From NCBI GenBank assembly GCA_950295325.1, contig OX485805.1, positions 40,599,501 to 40,659,500 of the forward strand: a stretch of DNA of 60,000 bases, read 5' to 3'. Source of the stretch: Polytrichum commune (lineage: Eukaryota; Streptophyta; Polytrichopsida; Polytrichales; Polytrichaceae). Under the pieces are notes generated by a model. It was not told the DNA's origin, ran no database searches, and saw only the letters and a list, made by a program, of their open reading frames with translations. Both the position numbers and the translations under genes were made by a program. This document shows, piece after piece, positions 59,501 through 60,000 of this stretch. Position 1 is the stretch's first letter. Each line of letters begins with the position of its first letter.

Positions 59501-59912
59501 TCGTGGGTCCTTCCTCTTCCTCCTCGCTGTAGCTTTCCAGTAGGGCTCGTCTTCTTGTCCCGCTCCTGGTGCGGGTGCCATCCCCGCTCTCGCCTTGGTT
59601 TTTGAGACCGTTGGCTCCCCTGGTCCCGGCCCGTGCCCGTCTGGTGTCGCTCCCTCGCCGCTTCTCGGTCCCTACAGACAGCTCGGCGCCCCAGCTCTCG
59701 TCCCCGCCCCTGCCGTCGCCCACCATATCTTCACTTCTGCCACCTACCCTGCTCTCGTTTCTGCCGCTCTTTTGGTGGCCGCTCCCGCCTCCCAATCCCG
59801 CCTTGCTTGCCGAATTCGATCCCTGTTGATGGCCGGAGTTGCCTGTTCTTCTGTCTCTGTCTGCTTCGGTGCTTTCTCCAGGGAGGGTGTGGGTTGTCTT
59901 GTTGGTAGCCAT
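56552..59912 (-). pseudogene. LINE ORF1 (RRM-like, coiled coil), interrupted by a solo LTR
   Basis: The likely start is the ATG at 59910-59912 (MATNKTTHTLPGES). This 158-codon Gly/Arg/Ser-rich basic part with an EEEEEG stretch ends at 59436 after a C8 run (59451-59458). A one-base correction there opens the frame through QDYDIDMQLEDISP to 59367, where the LTR sits. Beyond the LTR the same frame resumes (EEYATTHHQ) and is open to TAG at 56552. The long open part from 58558 is 668 codons, but its first 57 come from the LTR; an internal Met is at 58348. About 57301-57059 (TTLVANNLPQ ... GRRVDFIP) looks like an RRM, as in many LINE ORF1 nucleic-acid chaperones. A coiled coil (LEDKLEEKFGTLTTTI) follows at about 56940-56730. 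Probable role: RNA binding and RNP assembly. Confidence 0.72.
58389..59361 (-). mobile_element. Solo LTR (973 bp) inserted in LINE ORF1
   Basis: On the minus strand it begins TGTCGCAACCC and ends GTGCGCGACA, and is homologous over its length to the plus-strand solo LTR at 40545-41497. A perfect 5-bp target duplication CCTCC flanks it (58384-58388 and 59362-59366). The reading frame of ORF1 can be followed on both sides, so the insertion post-dates the LINE. Recombination between the two LTRs of a full element explains the lack of an internal region. Confidence 0.93.
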
Positions 59913-60000
59913 GAGTGGGTGAGGAGTGAGTGAAGTGTGGGTGAGATGGATGAGGAGGTGTGGGGAGGGTGGGGGTATTTGTGTGTGTGAGAGTGGCGAT
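59913..60000 (-). other. 5' leader of the large LINE (continues past the window)
   Basis: On the minus strand this is C/A-rich with almost no G (CACACACAC, CCCACCCTCCCC) and leads into the ORF1 ATG at 59912. The element start is not in the window. Confidence 0.45.

Larger units (their letters stand above)
46080..60000 (-). mobile_element. Large two-ORF non-LTR retrotransposon with APE, RT, RNase H and RLE-like domains (Dualen/RandI-like)
   Basis: One element on the minus strand, at least 11.3 kb after subtracting two insertions, and continuing past the right edge. Order 5' to 3': C-rich leader, ORF1 (59912-56552, split by a solo LTR), ORF2 (56559-46221) with 2A-like leader, APE endonuclease, RT, linker, RNase H, CCHC finger and RLE-like region, then a short 3' UTR to about 46080. 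Known LINEs usually carry either an APE or an RLE endonuclease. Dualen/RandI elements, described in Chlamydomonas, carry both plus RNase H. This domain order matches that group. Stops at 54334, near 53900, 51077 and 47052, and frameshifts near 59452, 52860 and 52220, make this copy inactive, but long open stretches indicate fairly recent activity. Confidence 0.8.

Overview
The window comes from a nuclear genome of a land plant. It is AT-rich, gene-poor and full of transposable elements. Only two intron-containing genes of plant families are supported: a DUF639 gene on the minus strand and an RBR-type E3 ubiquitin ligase on the plus strand. Almost everything else that can be identified is mobile DNA. 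A non-seed plant such as a fern, lycophyte or bryophyte is a tentative guess, because the large LINE at the right end resembles the Dualen/RandI type described in green algae rather than the L1 and RTE LINEs usual in seed plants. The species cannot be named from the sequence. || Layout. 1-13.1 kb: intergenic DNA with a decayed LINE (1.43-3.26 kb) split by a 393-bp MITE with an 8-bp target duplication, copies of two tRNA-derived SINE families, and a Tourist-like MITE. 13.1-20.9 kb: a CACTA-like MITE and the DUF639 gene, nine coding exons that splice in phase to 698 codons plus a GC-rich leader exon. 21-31 kb: intergenic, with one SINE copy and a strong hairpin. 31.0-37.2 kb: the RBR ligase gene, with a (TC)n tract, a TATA box and about four ~240-bp tandem repeats that run into the start of its coding sequence; its first long intron carries a PIF/Harbinger-like MITE. 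37.2-42.3 kb: a broken Ty1/copia element, a solo LTR and a CACTA DUF4216 relic. 43.2-45.7 kb: a decayed L1-like LINE on the minus strand. || 46.1-60.0 kb (minus strand): one very large non-LTR retrotransposon, running off the right edge. ORF1 has RRM-like and coiled-coil regions. Its stop overlaps the start of ORF2 by 8 nt (ATGGATAG). ORF2 encodes, in order, a hydrophobic repeated leader with one canonical 2A-like motif (DIELNPGP) and two variants, an APE endonuclease, a reverse transcriptase, an unexplained linker, an RNase H, a CCHC zinc finger and a restriction-like endonuclease (RLE)-like region. It thus appears to combine both LINE endonuclease types with 2A-like polyprotein processing. 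The copy is inactive: it has several stops, at least three frameshifts, a solo LTR inside ORF1 (perfect CCTCC duplication) and a 1.57-kb insertion inside ORF2 (TTGGT duplication). Reading across each insertion with one duplication copy removed gives an open frame (ORF1 also needs a one-base correction), so both insertions landed in coding DNA. || The two host genes show no functional link to each other or to the mobile elements.
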